A stretch of 63,763 nucleotides of DNA from an uncultured SAR116 cluster alpha proteobacterium (lineage in GTDB: Bacteria > Pseudomonadota > Alphaproteobacteria > Puniceispirillales > Puniceispirillaceae): NCBI GenBank assembly GCA_902596655.1, contig CACJUX010000010.1:1-63763 (forward strand), in the 5' to 3' direction. The notes below the pieces were generated by a model that was not told the origin of the DNA, did no database searches, and worked only from the letters and a program-made list of their open reading frames with translations. Shown in pieces: positions 9,190-17,413 of the stretch. The translations under genes were made by a program, and so were the position numbers. Each line of letters begins with the position of its first letter. The stretch's first letter is position 1.

Positions 9190-10428
9190 ATGAGATATCT
9201 TTATTTGCTTCTGGTGCTTGCAACCCACTCGATGACGCCTGCGCTCGCGGCATCAGCCTTTTTGCCAACCGAACTCGTCTCAATAAAAGAGGCCACGTGC
9301 AAGCGTATTGCTGCGGCTGACACCACAACCGATATCACTACTAAACGTGATCCGAGAATTGACTTCCCAGCTGCAAAGGGCAAGGGACACATTGATGTGG
9401 TCCTGCGCCCGTCATTCCAGGAATGGAGGGTTGCTATCGTCACCGTCTCCGACAACGTAGGCCTGCCAGTTGTTGAGATGCGACTTGCAAGAGACTGCAA
9501 GGTCCTCCGAAGCCGCCAGATCACCCGGAGGCCTGATGGCAAGGTTTCAAAGATTACTGATCTTGACACCAATTTTCTGCCAACTGACAAGGTAGAGATA
9601 CAGGATCCGGTTCATCATTTCACCGCCAAAGCCGCAGACCGCAACCCAGCGAATCCCCGCATTGCACTTGTCGATACTGGCATCAATTACACGTTGCCGG
9701 CTTTCCAAAATTACATTGCACTGGGGTCTGACGGCCATCTGATTGGTTATGATTTTTGGGATGATGATAAATGGCCGGATGACAGTGATCCGCGGGGCAA
9801 TATTTTTTTTCCAATGCACCACGGATCGACCGTTTTCAGCGTTCTCAGCCGTGAGTCCGGGGATTCGACAATTTCTATCTATCGCTTTCCAGCGGAGCAG
9901 ATGTGCCGGTTTTCAACCCTGCTCACACATATTGCCAAGACCCCCGTCCGCGTGGTCAATCTGTCGATGGGATCGGATGAATATGAGGACTGGCAGTGTT
10001 TTGAGACTGCAGCAAGCAACTTGCCTGGCCTGCTGTTTATCGTCTCGGCTGGCAATAATGGCCGCGACATCGATGTCGATCCGGTCTATCCCGCGTCACT
10101 TGCGCTGCAAAACATGATTGTCGTGTCTTCTGCAGATGCTTTTGGCCGGTTGGGACAGAGATCTAATTTTGGTAAGCAGCATGTCGATCTACTGGTTCCC
10201 GCCGAGGAAATCGAGGTTATCGACCATCGTGGCGCCCGCGCCAGGACCGGAGGAACTAGCTACGCTGCTCCGCGAATCAGCGCATTGCTAGGCCGTTACC
10301 TTGCAAAAAATCCAGCCGCCAGCATTGATGACCTAATAGCCTTTTTGCGCAGCCGGGCGATACCCAGCTCCAGGCAACAATCAAAATATGGCTGGATTCC
10401 CGACCCGACTGATGATTTCGGCTTTTAG
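9190..10428 (+). CDS. secreted subtilisin-like (S8) serine protease
   Basis: A 412-residue protein with an N-terminal signal peptide (MRYLYLLLVLATHSMTPALA) and a subtilase domain. The catalytic triad is visible: Asp162 in LVDTGIN, His211 in MHHGSTVFS and Ser357 in GGTSYAAPR; the oxyanion Asn is in SAGNNGRD. About 130 residues between signal and Asp may be a propeptide or accessory domain. A GTG immediately before the ATG (9187) is an alternative start. The gene converges on a second protease gene and overlaps its 3' end by 4 bp. It is probably periplasmic or secreted. Confidence 0.9.
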   Translation: MRYLYLLLVLATHSMTPALAASAFLPTELVSIKEATCKRIAAADTTTDITTKRDPRIDFPAAKGKGHIDVVLRPSFQEWRVAIVTVSDNVGLPVVEMRLARDCKVLRSRQITRRPDGKVSKITDLDTNFLPTDKVEIQDPVHHFTAKAADRNPANPRIALVDTGINYTLPAFQNYIALGSDGHLIGYDFWDDDKWPDDSDPRGNIFFPMHHGSTVFSVLSRESGDSTISIYRFPAEQMCRFSTLLTHIAKTPVRVVNLSMGSDEYEDWQCFETAASNLPGLLFIVSAGNNGRDIDVDPVYPASLALQNMIVVSSADAFGRLGQRSNFGKQHVDLLVPAEEIEVIDHRGARARTGGTSYAAPRISALLGRYLAKNPAASIDDLIAFLRSRAIPSSRQQSKYGWIPDPTDDFGF

Positions 10429-11546
10429 GGTGCAAAGGCGTTTGAGATGAATTCGCGTGCCAGTGGTAATGCCGCGGGATTATGCTGTTCCATCAATGCC
10501 AGCACCCGATCGGCAAGCAATCTGTCCTTCAGAACGCCCGCAACCTGCACCGCCAGGCGCAACGCCTGAGGGTTCTGTGGGACAATATCAAGATAGCGTT
10601 CCAGAAGCGGTCTTTCCTTCTCCATCTGCCGGTCAAGATGATAGGTCACCGCCAGCGACATCAGGCTGTTTGGGCTGTCAGGGTCGAGTTTCAGACTCTC
10701 GCGAAGAAACATCTCCGACAACTGGAACATCCACCATTCGCCAAATTTTTGTCCAGCCTGGTCAAAAAGCATCTTATTACCGGACTTGAGACAAGCGGTT
10801 TTAAGCGCCATTACCAGATCAGACGGCGGGTCTCTAGCAATTGATCCGGCATCATAAAGCAAATCGGCGCAGCGCCGAATGGCACCTCCTTGTTGGAGAA
10901 ACACCTGTTCATGCGCGCTGTCGCTGCGCGCGAGCAGCGCTGAAAGATGCTGGATGGGAATGATCTCGCTCATTTTGCCATCACCAGCTGCCAAGATACC
11001 AACTAGCTCACCAGCTGCATTGAGCACGGCGCCACCACTATTCCCGGGCAGCGCACGCGCGTCAGCATGAATGCGGGCCTGTAGCAGCATCGCTGTATCA
11101 GGGTAGCGGGCAAAGGTGCTTGGCGCATAGGCACGCGGTTGATTGCGCCCCTGGTCGAAACCAACGACGGTGAGTTTGGACGAATGATCGGGAACGGCTT
11201 CATCACGGCGTGGCAGAGGCTCGTCCATTCCAACCGGACGCAGTAGCACCAGATCCACCGGTACGTCATGCGGTATGGGATGCGCGCGGGTTATTTCACC
11301 GTTTGGCAATCGGATCAAGACATTACCATGATCCTCCACCACATGCCGATTGGTCAGAACAAACCCAGAGCCAATGAATGTTCCAGACGCGATCATATTG
11401 GGGGTCTTAATGCCAACCACCCGCTGCGTCCAGGCGCATATCGCGATACCAGCCTCGCAAGATACCCCGGCGACCCCTCCGCCAACCAGGGCCATTGACG
11501 TCGTAAGGCAGGTCAACAAACCAAGGAACAGGCCAGAGCGCTTCAT
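10425..11546 (-). CDS. secreted trypsin-like (S1/HtrA-type) protease with C-terminal TPR-like region
   Basis: A 373-residue protein with signal peptide (MKRSGLFLGLLTCLTTSMAL) and a chymotrypsin-fold domain. His68 is in TNRHVVED, Asp98 in PVDLVLL and Ser170 in LPGNSGGAV. No PDZ domain is seen; instead residues about 260-370 look helical and TPR-like (LRESLKLDPDSPNSLMSLAV, then RYLDIVPQNPQALRLAVQV). The ATG at 11546 has GGAAC upstream; a GTG five codons earlier is possible. Tail-to-tail overlap with the S8 protease gene suggests a conserved pair. Target proteins are unknown. Confidence 0.88.
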   Translation of the reverse strand: MKRSGLFLGLLTCLTTSMALVGGGVAGVSCEAGIAICAWTQRVVGIKTPNMIASGTFIGSGFVLTNRHVVEDHGNVLIRLPNGEITRAHPIPHDVPVDLVLLRPVGMDEPLPRRDEAVPDHSSKLTVVGFDQGRNQPRAYAPSTFARYPDTAMLLQARIHADARALPGNSGGAVLNAAGELVGILAAGDGKMSEIIPIQHLSALLARSDSAHEQVFLQQGGAIRRCADLLYDAGSIARDPPSDLVMALKTACLKSGNKMLFDQAGQKFGEWWMFQLSEMFLRESLKLDPDSPNSLMSLAVTYHLDRQMEKERPLLERYLDIVPQNPQALRLAVQVAGVLKDRLLADRVLALMEQHNPAALPLAREFISNAFAP

Positions 11547-11737
11547 GTGGGTTCCAGTCACGAAAAGGATAGGATTCTGGCCGAGGTGTTAATTCACCCC
11601 GCCAGTTTCAAGGCTAACATAAAGCGGCTTTCTGTCGCAAAGGTTCACTTCTTCCAGATAGCGGGTAAAAAAACACCCGTATAAAAGCTGCAAACTTTAT
11701 GTCTTTGAGATGCAAGGACGCGAAACCGAGATGATGA

Positions 11738-12123
11738 TTAAAACTCCACTCTAGCGATAAGAATAAATTGCAGTACGGAGGGAGTGATTGCACCTTTGCG
11801 AATTATCGCTTTTGAATTCTTTGTCCGTTCTTCCAATCGTTCTTTTCTGCGAGGCTTCCCACGCTCGAAATGTCTCGACAACTCGTGCTCTCAGGTCCTC
11901 AGAAGCCTCCTCAGCCTCAACAGCTTGCTCAATAACCACCTCCGAGCTTAGCGCCGAAACCACATCAAAAAAAAACAGGAATTCCAGGACTCACCGCCAG
12001 ATCAATAAAGGCAACGCCAATAGACGCCGGCAAACTAGCATCGGCGATAGTTATTTCATCAAGATGACCAATTGACGCCATCAGCTGGCTTAAATGACGG
12101 TTAAGTAGCGAGCCACGTTTCAA
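11738..12123 (-). pseudogene. rbsD: D-ribose pyranase (RbsD) pseudogene
   Basis: The reading begins at a TTG (12123) with KRGSLLNRHLSQLMASIGH and ITIADASLP, typical of RbsD, which interconverts ribose anomers after uptake. A run of nine T (minus strand, 11967-11975) causes a +1 frameshift; dropping one T restores VFFDVVSALSSEVVIE, the family's conserved core. A second frameshift near 11800 separates DKEFK from the true C-terminus (AIIRKGAITPSVLQFILIA), which ends at the stop 11738. The TTG overlaps the stop of the ABC relic upstream, so the two were an operon. It is non-functional unless slippage rescues it. Confidence 0.8.
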
Positions 12124-12498
12124 AACACTGGCCCCGCGGGTGGCTGTTTTGCGCCTGTCATCACATCGACGGCAACAGCCATGGACTGTTTTTTCGGATC
12201 AATTACGCAAAGACGCTTTCCTTACCGATGCACATGGATGCGATCCGCAACTTCAAAAAACATGCAGCATATTATGGCTAATGAGAATGATCGGCACCCC
12301 GCGCCGTTTCACATTCAAAATCAACTCAAGCACCCGTCGACTTTTCTTGACCCCCAGGGCCGCGTTTAGCTCTCTTCCAATGGGTGTGAAGCCGACGAAG
12401 AACGCCCCCAACATATCGATCGCGCCTCTCTCTATCTTCTTGAACAACATATGAAGGCCGAAGGTCGCAATCCTTAAATTCTTTGGAATGGCAAACAT
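12120..12498 (-). pseudogene. sugar ABC transporter ATPase relic (FrcA/RbsA-like), C-terminal part
   Basis: From about 12375 to 12120 the minus strand reads as the C-terminal half of a sugar-importer ATPase: NAALGVKKSRRVLELIL, RGVPIILISHNMLHVF (with the switch-region SHNM) and, after a one-base frameshift in a T run near 12256, EVADRIHVHR, then a TAA (12222-12224), then GKRLCVIDPKKQSMAVAV and MTGAKQP. No Walker A is present; the part upstream of the DEPTAALGV equivalent is scrambled. The stop overlaps the start of the rbsD relic. Typical of the fructose/ribose importer subfamily. Confidence 0.78.
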
Positions 12499-12882
12499 GA
12501 TTGGAGGGAAATAGGAGCCCCCTTGTCCAATTGGATTAACGAGGCTTCACTGACACTTGCCCGCGCCACAACAGGGATTGAGGCCGTGATAGATTTTCCA
12601 CACGTCGTAATTGGTGACGCCGTTCCTAAAATGGTATTTTAGGATTTTGTCAGGCGCACAGCAAGCGCCTACGACATGCTAAAAACTAAGGGCATCACGT
12701 AGCCCACCTTCGTCACAGACACAGCCGGCCCCAATGCGCGGGCGCTTGGTGCCTCACTTCTGCCCATTTCTAAGAGGTTTCTTCTTGAAATGACTAAATT
12801 CGATCTCTATGACGAGCGTGTGTTTCGTTTGAGGTTTAAGTTTGAAGTCGCCAGGGTAGCAGTATCCCAACAACGCGGCTAA
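12499..12882 (+). pseudogene. ROK-family regulator relic (C-terminal part)
   Basis: One plus-strand frame of 128 codons ending at TAA 12880-12882 reads as the end of a ROK transcriptional regulator: GAPLSNWINEASLTLARA, IEAVIDFPHVVIGDAVP, then TAG (12640), DFVRRTASAYDMLKTKGI, TAG (12700), AGPNARALGASLLPISKRFL. The N-terminal helix-turn-helix and glycine-rich sugar-binding part are missing. It points away from the ABC ATPase relic, as ROK regulators often sit divergent from the sugar importer they control. Decay by nonsense codons only. Confidence 0.75.
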
Positions 12883-12921
12883 CCAGTTTTACTCCGCAAT
12901 CATTGATGCGCATTCAAACCA

Positions 12922-14154
12922 ATGATAGCGTTTTTCAGACTCACACAAATACCTGACTGCATTTCAATGAGTGGTCAAATGGAATCGCAAAATACTGACA
13001 ACATATCTAACGCCAAAAAAATAAATGAAACTCTTGATGTGTCGCTTGCAAAGTGCCTATTGCCGATTGACCAAGCTTGGTCTTTACCACCAGAATGTTA
13101 TAGCAATCCGCATATCACCGCTTTGGAAGTCACAAACATTTTCCAAAACCAATGGTTTTGTGTTGGAAGAGTTGATCAACTGGCTAGTGCGGGGGATTAC
13201 ACCTGCATTGATTTTTCAGGTCTCGCAATAATACTAGTTAGAGATAACAATCTGAATTATCGTGCATTTGCAAATACATGCCGACATCGCGGGGCAAGGT
13301 TACTCGACGGCTCTGGTAGAATTGGAGGAATTCGCTGCCCATTTCACAGTTGGACTTATAGGCTGGATGGCAGTCTGGCTGGCGCACCGCACATGGAAGC
13401 AGCCACTGATTTCTGCAAATCAGAATTCAGTCTGATGAGCTACAAGGTCGATGAGTGCCTCGGATTTCTGTTTGTCTGTCTTTCACGCCATGGGCAAGAC
13501 CTTGGAAATATGCTTGGTGATTTTTCGGCTACCCACTCGCCATGGCCAATTGAAACTTTGGTGTCAAAACGCTTGCGAAGTTTTGAAGTTGATTGCAACT
13601 GGAAAATATTCATCGAAGTTTTTAACGAATACTATCATTTGCCTTTCGTACACCCCAATTCCATCGACGATGTTTATCTGGCACCAAATCCCAGTGATTT
13701 CGTAAATGGTGCTTTTGCCTCACAATTTGGCGCCACAGAAGGAACTGGTGGATTGTTGCAGACCAACCAACAAAAGCCTCTCCCACTCATGCCAGGACTG
13801 AGCGGCAAGGAAGCCGCCGGCGTGCGGTATAGCTGGGTTTTCCCAAACATGACGTTTGCCATTGGTATTGATGCAATGTGGGTTTACTACGCCTATCCAC
13901 TGACATCAGACCGATGTATTGTCTATCAGACAGCATGTTTTCCGCCAGAGACTATCGAATATGATGATTTTGATGATCGTGTTGCTGCATATTATCATCG
14001 CCTTGACGCCGCCCTTGCTGAGGACATCCCCGCATTGATCAATCAACAAAAAGGCCTGTCAAATCCAGATGCTCAACAAGGCAGGTTTCAGCCATTACTT
14101 GAGCCAAACGTTGCACGTTTTGCAGGTTGGTATGCAGCGCAAATGAGGAGTTGA
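12922..14154 (+). CDS. Rieske [2Fe-2S] aromatic ring-hydroxylating oxygenase, alpha subunit-like
   Basis: A 410-residue oxygenase. The Rieske motif is C-x-H (TCRHRGA, Cys120, His122) and C-x2-H (CPFHSW, Cys139, His142). The catalytic non-haem iron site is in NEYYHLPFVHP (His-x5-His) within a NWKIFIEVFNEYYH context, characteristic of the alpha subunit. No reductase, ferredoxin or small subunit gene is adjacent, so electron donors must come from elsewhere. Base composition is visibly AT-richer than the nuo or radA regions. The start is uncertain (ATGs at 12922, 12967, 12979; none with a good ribosome-binding site). Related enzymes include demethylases of quaternary amines as well as ring hydroxylases. 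Confidence 0.85.
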   Translation: MIAFFRLTQIPDCISMSGQMESQNTDNISNAKKINETLDVSLAKCLLPIDQAWSLPPECYSNPHITALEVTNIFQNQWFCVGRVDQLASAGDYTCIDFSGLAIILVRDNNLNYRAFANTCRHRGARLLDGSGRIGGIRCPFHSWTYRLDGSLAGAPHMEAATDFCKSEFSLMSYKVDECLGFLFVCLSRHGQDLGNMLGDFSATHSPWPIETLVSKRLRSFEVDCNWKIFIEVFNEYYHLPFVHPNSIDDVYLAPNPSDFVNGAFASQFGATEGTGGLLQTNQQKPLPLMPGLSGKEAAGVRYSWVFPNMTFAIGIDAMWVYYAYPLTSDRCIVYQTACFPPETIEYDDFDDRVAAYYHRLDAALAEDIPALINQQKGLSNPDAQQGRFQPLLEPNVARFAGWYAAQMRS

Positions 14155-14386
14155 ACCGGTTACTGTTGGAAGAACATCGCCTAAATAAAACACTCTCACA
14201 ATAACGGCTTCCCAGGCACAAGATACAAATTAAAATATTGATTTTCATTATTTTTTTAAATTCATTCTTTCATTTGAAGAAGTTAAAGGGACACCTTTCG
14301 ACTAAAAATATTGCTTAAAAACATAACAATATGAATAACGGGCACACTCTGGAAAGAGAATTTCGTGCTGAAATTTTTATGGGCAT

Positions 14387-15106
14387 TTATGTCAGTGCGC
14401 TTCTAATTTCTTTAGAAAAGTACAAAAACGCGTCTTTGCGGGCATCTTCGTCATTACCGAGCAAGACCATGGATTTTTGTTTGTTAGCTGTCACAACGCG
14501 CATCGAAGCAACCAAGCATTCCGGTCTTCGCTCGACTGAAACAATGCCACTTTGTATCATCACATCGGTCAAAATTTTCACAACCATGCCAACAGAGGCA
14601 GTGCCCTCTGCGTGCCATCGGGACATTTTCAACTGGTTTTTTTCTGGGTCGACATCAACATATAATTCAAAGGGATTTTTGAAGTTAATTGCGTCACTTA
14701 GTCTGTCCACAAATTGCGCTTCCTTTTTATGGATTGAGCCATCTGCAAAGGCTAGTTCGCAAAAAAACGCCAAAAGGGCTTGTTTTTCTCCCTCTGATGA
14801 CAAGTTCATTTTAGCGAATGTCTCAAGAGTCAGAATTTCCCATTTTTTGAGACCACTTTCACCGGAGTTGGTCAATAGCCGAGACACTTCTTCTACCGCC
14901 TGAATGAAATTTTTTTTTGAAAATTTTTTCCCTAAAAACTTCCTCCCTAACTCATTTATCTTTTTTATCTCGCTTTCATGCACTTCTCCGTCAATACAGG
15001 ACATTAAGGCCGCAGCAAATGGCAGGAATTGGATAAGACTCCCAGTTGCAGGTCGACTCCGCTTAAAATTATCAATAAATTTTTTTGATGAATTGACAGC
15101 AGCCAC
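14387..15106 (-). CDS. TerB-like domain protein with unknown C-terminal domain
   Basis: A 239-residue cytosolic protein. Two TerB-like helical units are visible: ALMSCIDGEVHESEIKKIN (about residues 33-51) and LAFADGSIHKKEAQFVDRL (about 117-135), each with the DG-x-x-x-x-x-E motif that binds metal in the family. The last 85 residues, with WHAEGTASVGMVVKILTDVM and a basic stretch, match nothing I recognise. It starts with GTG at 15106, preceded by GAGG. It is AT-rich, lysine-rich and isolated between non-coding stretches, which suggests transfer or relaxed selection. Confidence 0.6.
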   Translation of the reverse strand: MAAVNSSKKFIDNFKRSRPATGSLIQFLPFAAALMSCIDGEVHESEIKKINELGRKFLGKKFSKKNFIQAVEEVSRLLTNSGESGLKKWEILTLETFAKMNLSSEGEKQALLAFFCELAFADGSIHKKEAQFVDRLSDAINFKNPFELYVDVDPEKNQLKMSRWHAEGTASVGMVVKILTDVMIQSGIVSVERRPECLVASMRVVTANKQKSMVLLGNDEDARKDAFLYFSKEIRSALT

Positions 15107-15492
15107 GCCTACCTCTGTATTTTACAAAATACATTCATATTTTACTGAATAATTCAGAAAATTACAAAACCGACGCCCAATATAGGTATCCGCACGGCCG
15201 CGTGTCGTGATGAATGAAGGTATTTAACAAACAGTGACGCCAGAAAAGCTTTAAACATTAATGAGGTAAATTTACTACCATGAAATTCCACCAAAGGAAC
15301 TTAGGCCTCACATTTCAATTAACGTATTTTGGAGGACCACAGCCAACAAATTCCGCGTTTGCTTCAAGCAAGACCTGACATGAATTGCATGAAACACTGA
15401 GAATTAGTTTGAGCACATTATTTATTCCAATCTAACCGCAGGTAAAAACTGGTAGCAAAACACGTTAAACTAATGAAAACATTAGAAAGCTT
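15107..15492. other. AT-rich intergenic region, nothing identified
   Basis: Between the TerB-like gene start and tRNA-Asp. No reading frame with a ribosome-binding site and recognisable protein was found on either strand. It should contain the TerB-like gene promoter and the 3' flank of the tRNA. Confidence 0.6.
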
Positions 15493-15569
15493 TGGCGGGA
15501 GTGACGGGACTCGAACCCGCGGCCTCTGGCGTGACAGGCCAGCGCTCTAACCAACTGAGCTACACCCCC
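15493..15569 (-). tRNA. tRNA-Asp (GTC)
   Basis: The minus strand folds as a full cloverleaf: acceptor GGGGGTG pairs with CACTCCC, D-arm AGCTCAGTTGGTTAGAGC, anticodon stem CTGGC/GCCAG with loop CTGTCAC (anticodon GTC), T-arm with GGTTCGAGTCC. Discriminator G and an encoded CCA (15493-15495) complete the 77-base gene. Confidence 0.96.
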
Positions 15570-16406
15570 AAACCTTCTGTCAAACCCAGTAGAACGGGTT
15601 TTCAACTGTTGAAAGTTTAAGACGCTCAGAGGATTAGAGGATGCCCGACTGGCTGTCAAGCAACGCAACCGAAGAAAACGATTTTTTCTAACAAAGATAT
15701 TCATTTCACCCCAGCCACCCTGTTGGCTGATCCAGTGGGGCGCCTAATGCGAAGCATCCTCATTGAGATCGACGATAGCAATATGCACACCATCTCTGGC
15801 AAACCGGTCAGAACTCTTATCACCAGCGCCGATTGCACCGTTAAAAATGACAGCATTGCAGTTTTAAAGTAATTGTGTGACAACAATCATACTGTGATAA
15901 GTGCGTTACTATATATTTCTGTTATGAAAAACCCGTTAAGCATGCCGCAGTTTTTTAAGTAGTTGCAACAACGGGAAAAAAGATCCCGCTGCCACCCTCA
16001 CTCATAGCAAATCGCTATTTTTGCCGACGCCAGGTATAAAGCGCGAGGGACTAGCGCTAGGGGCGAGTGTCTCGTAACTAAAAACAGCTTGACGGTGTGA
16101 AGACACTGCGGCGAGAAAAGTAGTCACTTAGTATTATGTCGATACAGTTATTCATACAAAATTACCACAGATTTTTGGTACTTTTGCTACTAGCTACAAT
16201 GGAACGCTCAGGGCGGGTAGTCAGTTGGAAAGTCTTTCTCCCCTGTTTAGCGTCAGCTTGTTCCTCGATGCTTCCTAAATATGATCGCTACAATTAAACC
16301 AAAAAACCACATCAAGCCAGCCAAATTGCGCGAGTGAACTCGTTAGAGCAAATTCGCTCACAGCAAAATATAACATAAAAGGAAAACACCGCCGTCATGT
16401 GTGTTG
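15570..16406. other. 837 bp non-coding stretch containing one SDR relic
   Basis: Apart from the SDR-like scrap at 15700-15842 (separate entry), no protein or RNA was recognised on either strand. Composition is AT-rich with short open frames only and no convincing ribosome-binding sites. Confidence 0.55.
15700..15842 (-). pseudogene. short-chain dehydrogenase (SDR) relic
   Basis: About 47 codons in one minus-strand frame read as the N-terminal Rossmann part of an SDR: a degraded glycine motif (GAIGAGDKSS), then DRFARDGVHIAIVDLNEDAS, the second beta strand with the acidic NAD-binding residue, a stop at 15744-15746 (TAG), and SQQGGWGEM matching the next helix turn. The rest of the gene is gone. 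The fragment is short, so assignment rests on the helix-strand pattern alone. Confidence 0.5.
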
Positions 16407-16739
16407 TCACACCTTTGCCCTAGAATAAAAGCTTGTAAAGCACATCTTAAATTTATCCCTCAAAACCGATTTCCTACTTTTCATTAGTTCAAGTTTCACA
16501 CTTGCACTTTGCAACTTGCAAAGTTGTACTTTTCCGCCCCACTGTAAGAAGTCTTCCTTGTTTGCCCATTTGGTATGGGATGAATAAAAAGTGACAGCCC
16601 CATTTGTTCCACCGCGAATAAGATGGAAACTGAGATATCCTCGTGTACCTTTTAATTGCTCAAAGTGCTCTTTTATTGATTGCTCAAATTGTTTCTGTAA
16701 ACCATTCGCGACTTCAAAACGGTTCATTGCAATATGCAT
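16407..16739 (-). CDS. antibiotic biosynthesis monooxygenase (ABM) domain protein, possible heme-degrading type
   Basis: A 110-residue single-domain ferredoxin-like protein. The N-terminus MHIAMNRFEVANGLQKQFEQ and the core YLSFHLIRGG and FYSSHTKWANKEDFLQW follow the ABM pattern seen in IsdG/HmoB-type heme monooxygenases. The C-terminal 35 residues are lysine-rich and atypical. The start at 16739 is preferred over 16787 because MHIAMNRF is the family N-terminus. A Fur-box-like palindrome lies about 275 bp upstream (17014-17032), which supports an iron/heme role. It is AT-rich. Heme degradation is inferred, not shown. Confidence 0.65.
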   Translation of the reverse strand: MHIAMNRFEVANGLQKQFEQSIKEHFEQLKGTRGYLSFHLIRGGTNGAVTFYSSHTKWANKEDFLQWGGKVQLCKLQSASVKLELMKSRKSVLRDKFKMCFTSFYSRAKV

Positions 16740-17240
16740 TACACTGGCCCTCCAAAAAGTTGCTTTATTGATATTTGACTTTTTCAATCTCTTAAAAATA
16801 ACAAAACTAAATTTTAAGGATTTCTCTAATACAAAACATACCCATGCGATTTGGATAGAACGAGTTTAAAATGGAAAATAACTACCTCCACCTAAAGCCA
16901 TCTCGATAAGCTAAACAAAAGCCAGCATCATTTAGACAAATCTTACCCTTTAAAAGTGTGGCCAAAGAGAATTGAGGCTCATGGATAAAAAAACCTCCCC
17001 TCTTGCTCAATATAATAATGATAATCATTCTCATTTGCAAGAAGAAAACAATTTAAATTCAGACAAAACTCTCTGAATATCGTTGGCAAAAAAATGTGTT
17101 TATGAATAATTTAGCCGAGTGGCTGCGTAATAACTACAAAAGCAAAAAAACCAATACTTCTAGCTATTTTTGCGCTTCTAATTTTTCGTAACGCTATTTG
17201 CAAAAATCAACTGTAAGAAATTGGTTCTATGAGAAAAATA
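16740..17240. other. AT-rich intergenic region with Fur box and a possible hemin-uptake (HmuP-like) relic
   Basis: On the minus strand 17010-16882 a short frame contains SLATLLKGKICLNDAGF, weakly reminiscent of the small hemin uptake protein HmuP/HemP, preceded by GGGGAGG; but the nearest ATG (16981) is in another frame and the expected C-terminal KLILTK is absent. It is listed only as a possibility. Nothing else was recognised. Confidence 0.3.
17014..17032. promoter_or_regulatory. Fur box-like palindrome
   Basis: The 19 bases match the classical Fur consensus GATAATGATAATCATTATC at 17 positions (differences at positions 1 and 17). Position upstream of the ABM gene (16739, minus) fits repression by iron. 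Alphaproteobacteria may use Fur/Mur or Irr; the match is to the enterobacterial consensus. Confidence 0.65.
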
Positions 17241-17316
17241 TGGTGGGTGGTGAGGGGTTCGAACCCCCGACCTACTCGGTGTAAACGAGTTGCTCTCCCA
17301 GCTGAGCTAACCACCC
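17241..17316 (-). tRNA. tRNA-Val (TAC)
   Basis: Cloverleaf on the minus strand: acceptor GGGTGGT/ACCACCC, D-arm AGCTCAGCTGGGAGAGC, anticodon stem ACTCG/CGAGT with loop TTTACAC (anticodon TAC), T-arm GGGGGTTCGAACCCCTC, discriminator A and encoded CCA (17241-17243). Confidence 0.96.
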
Positions 17317-17366
17317 GAAACAAATTTCTTGATCATGGCGCAGATTTTTTCGACCACGAAAGAAAG

Positions 17367-17393
17367 ACGCCGCCTCTTATATAGAGACGGCGT
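17367..17393 (-). terminator. rho-independent terminator of hup
   Basis: ACGCCG (17367-17372) pairs with CGGCGT (17388-17393), with an inner CTCT/AGAG stem; on the minus strand it is followed by a T-rich run. It lies 21 bp beyond the hup stop codon. Confidence 0.75.
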
Positions 17394-17413
17394 TTAAAAA
17401 GATAGTCAAAAAA

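Noticed and set aside
15465-15704. Minus-strand frame crossing tRNA-Asp
   Set aside because: It includes the tRNA sequence and has no protein similarity; a tRNA shadow.
16882-17010. HmuP-like small protein
   Set aside because: Matches only loosely (LLKGK...NDAG), lacks KLILTK and a same-frame ATG; kept as a possibility under the Fur box finding but not called as a gene.
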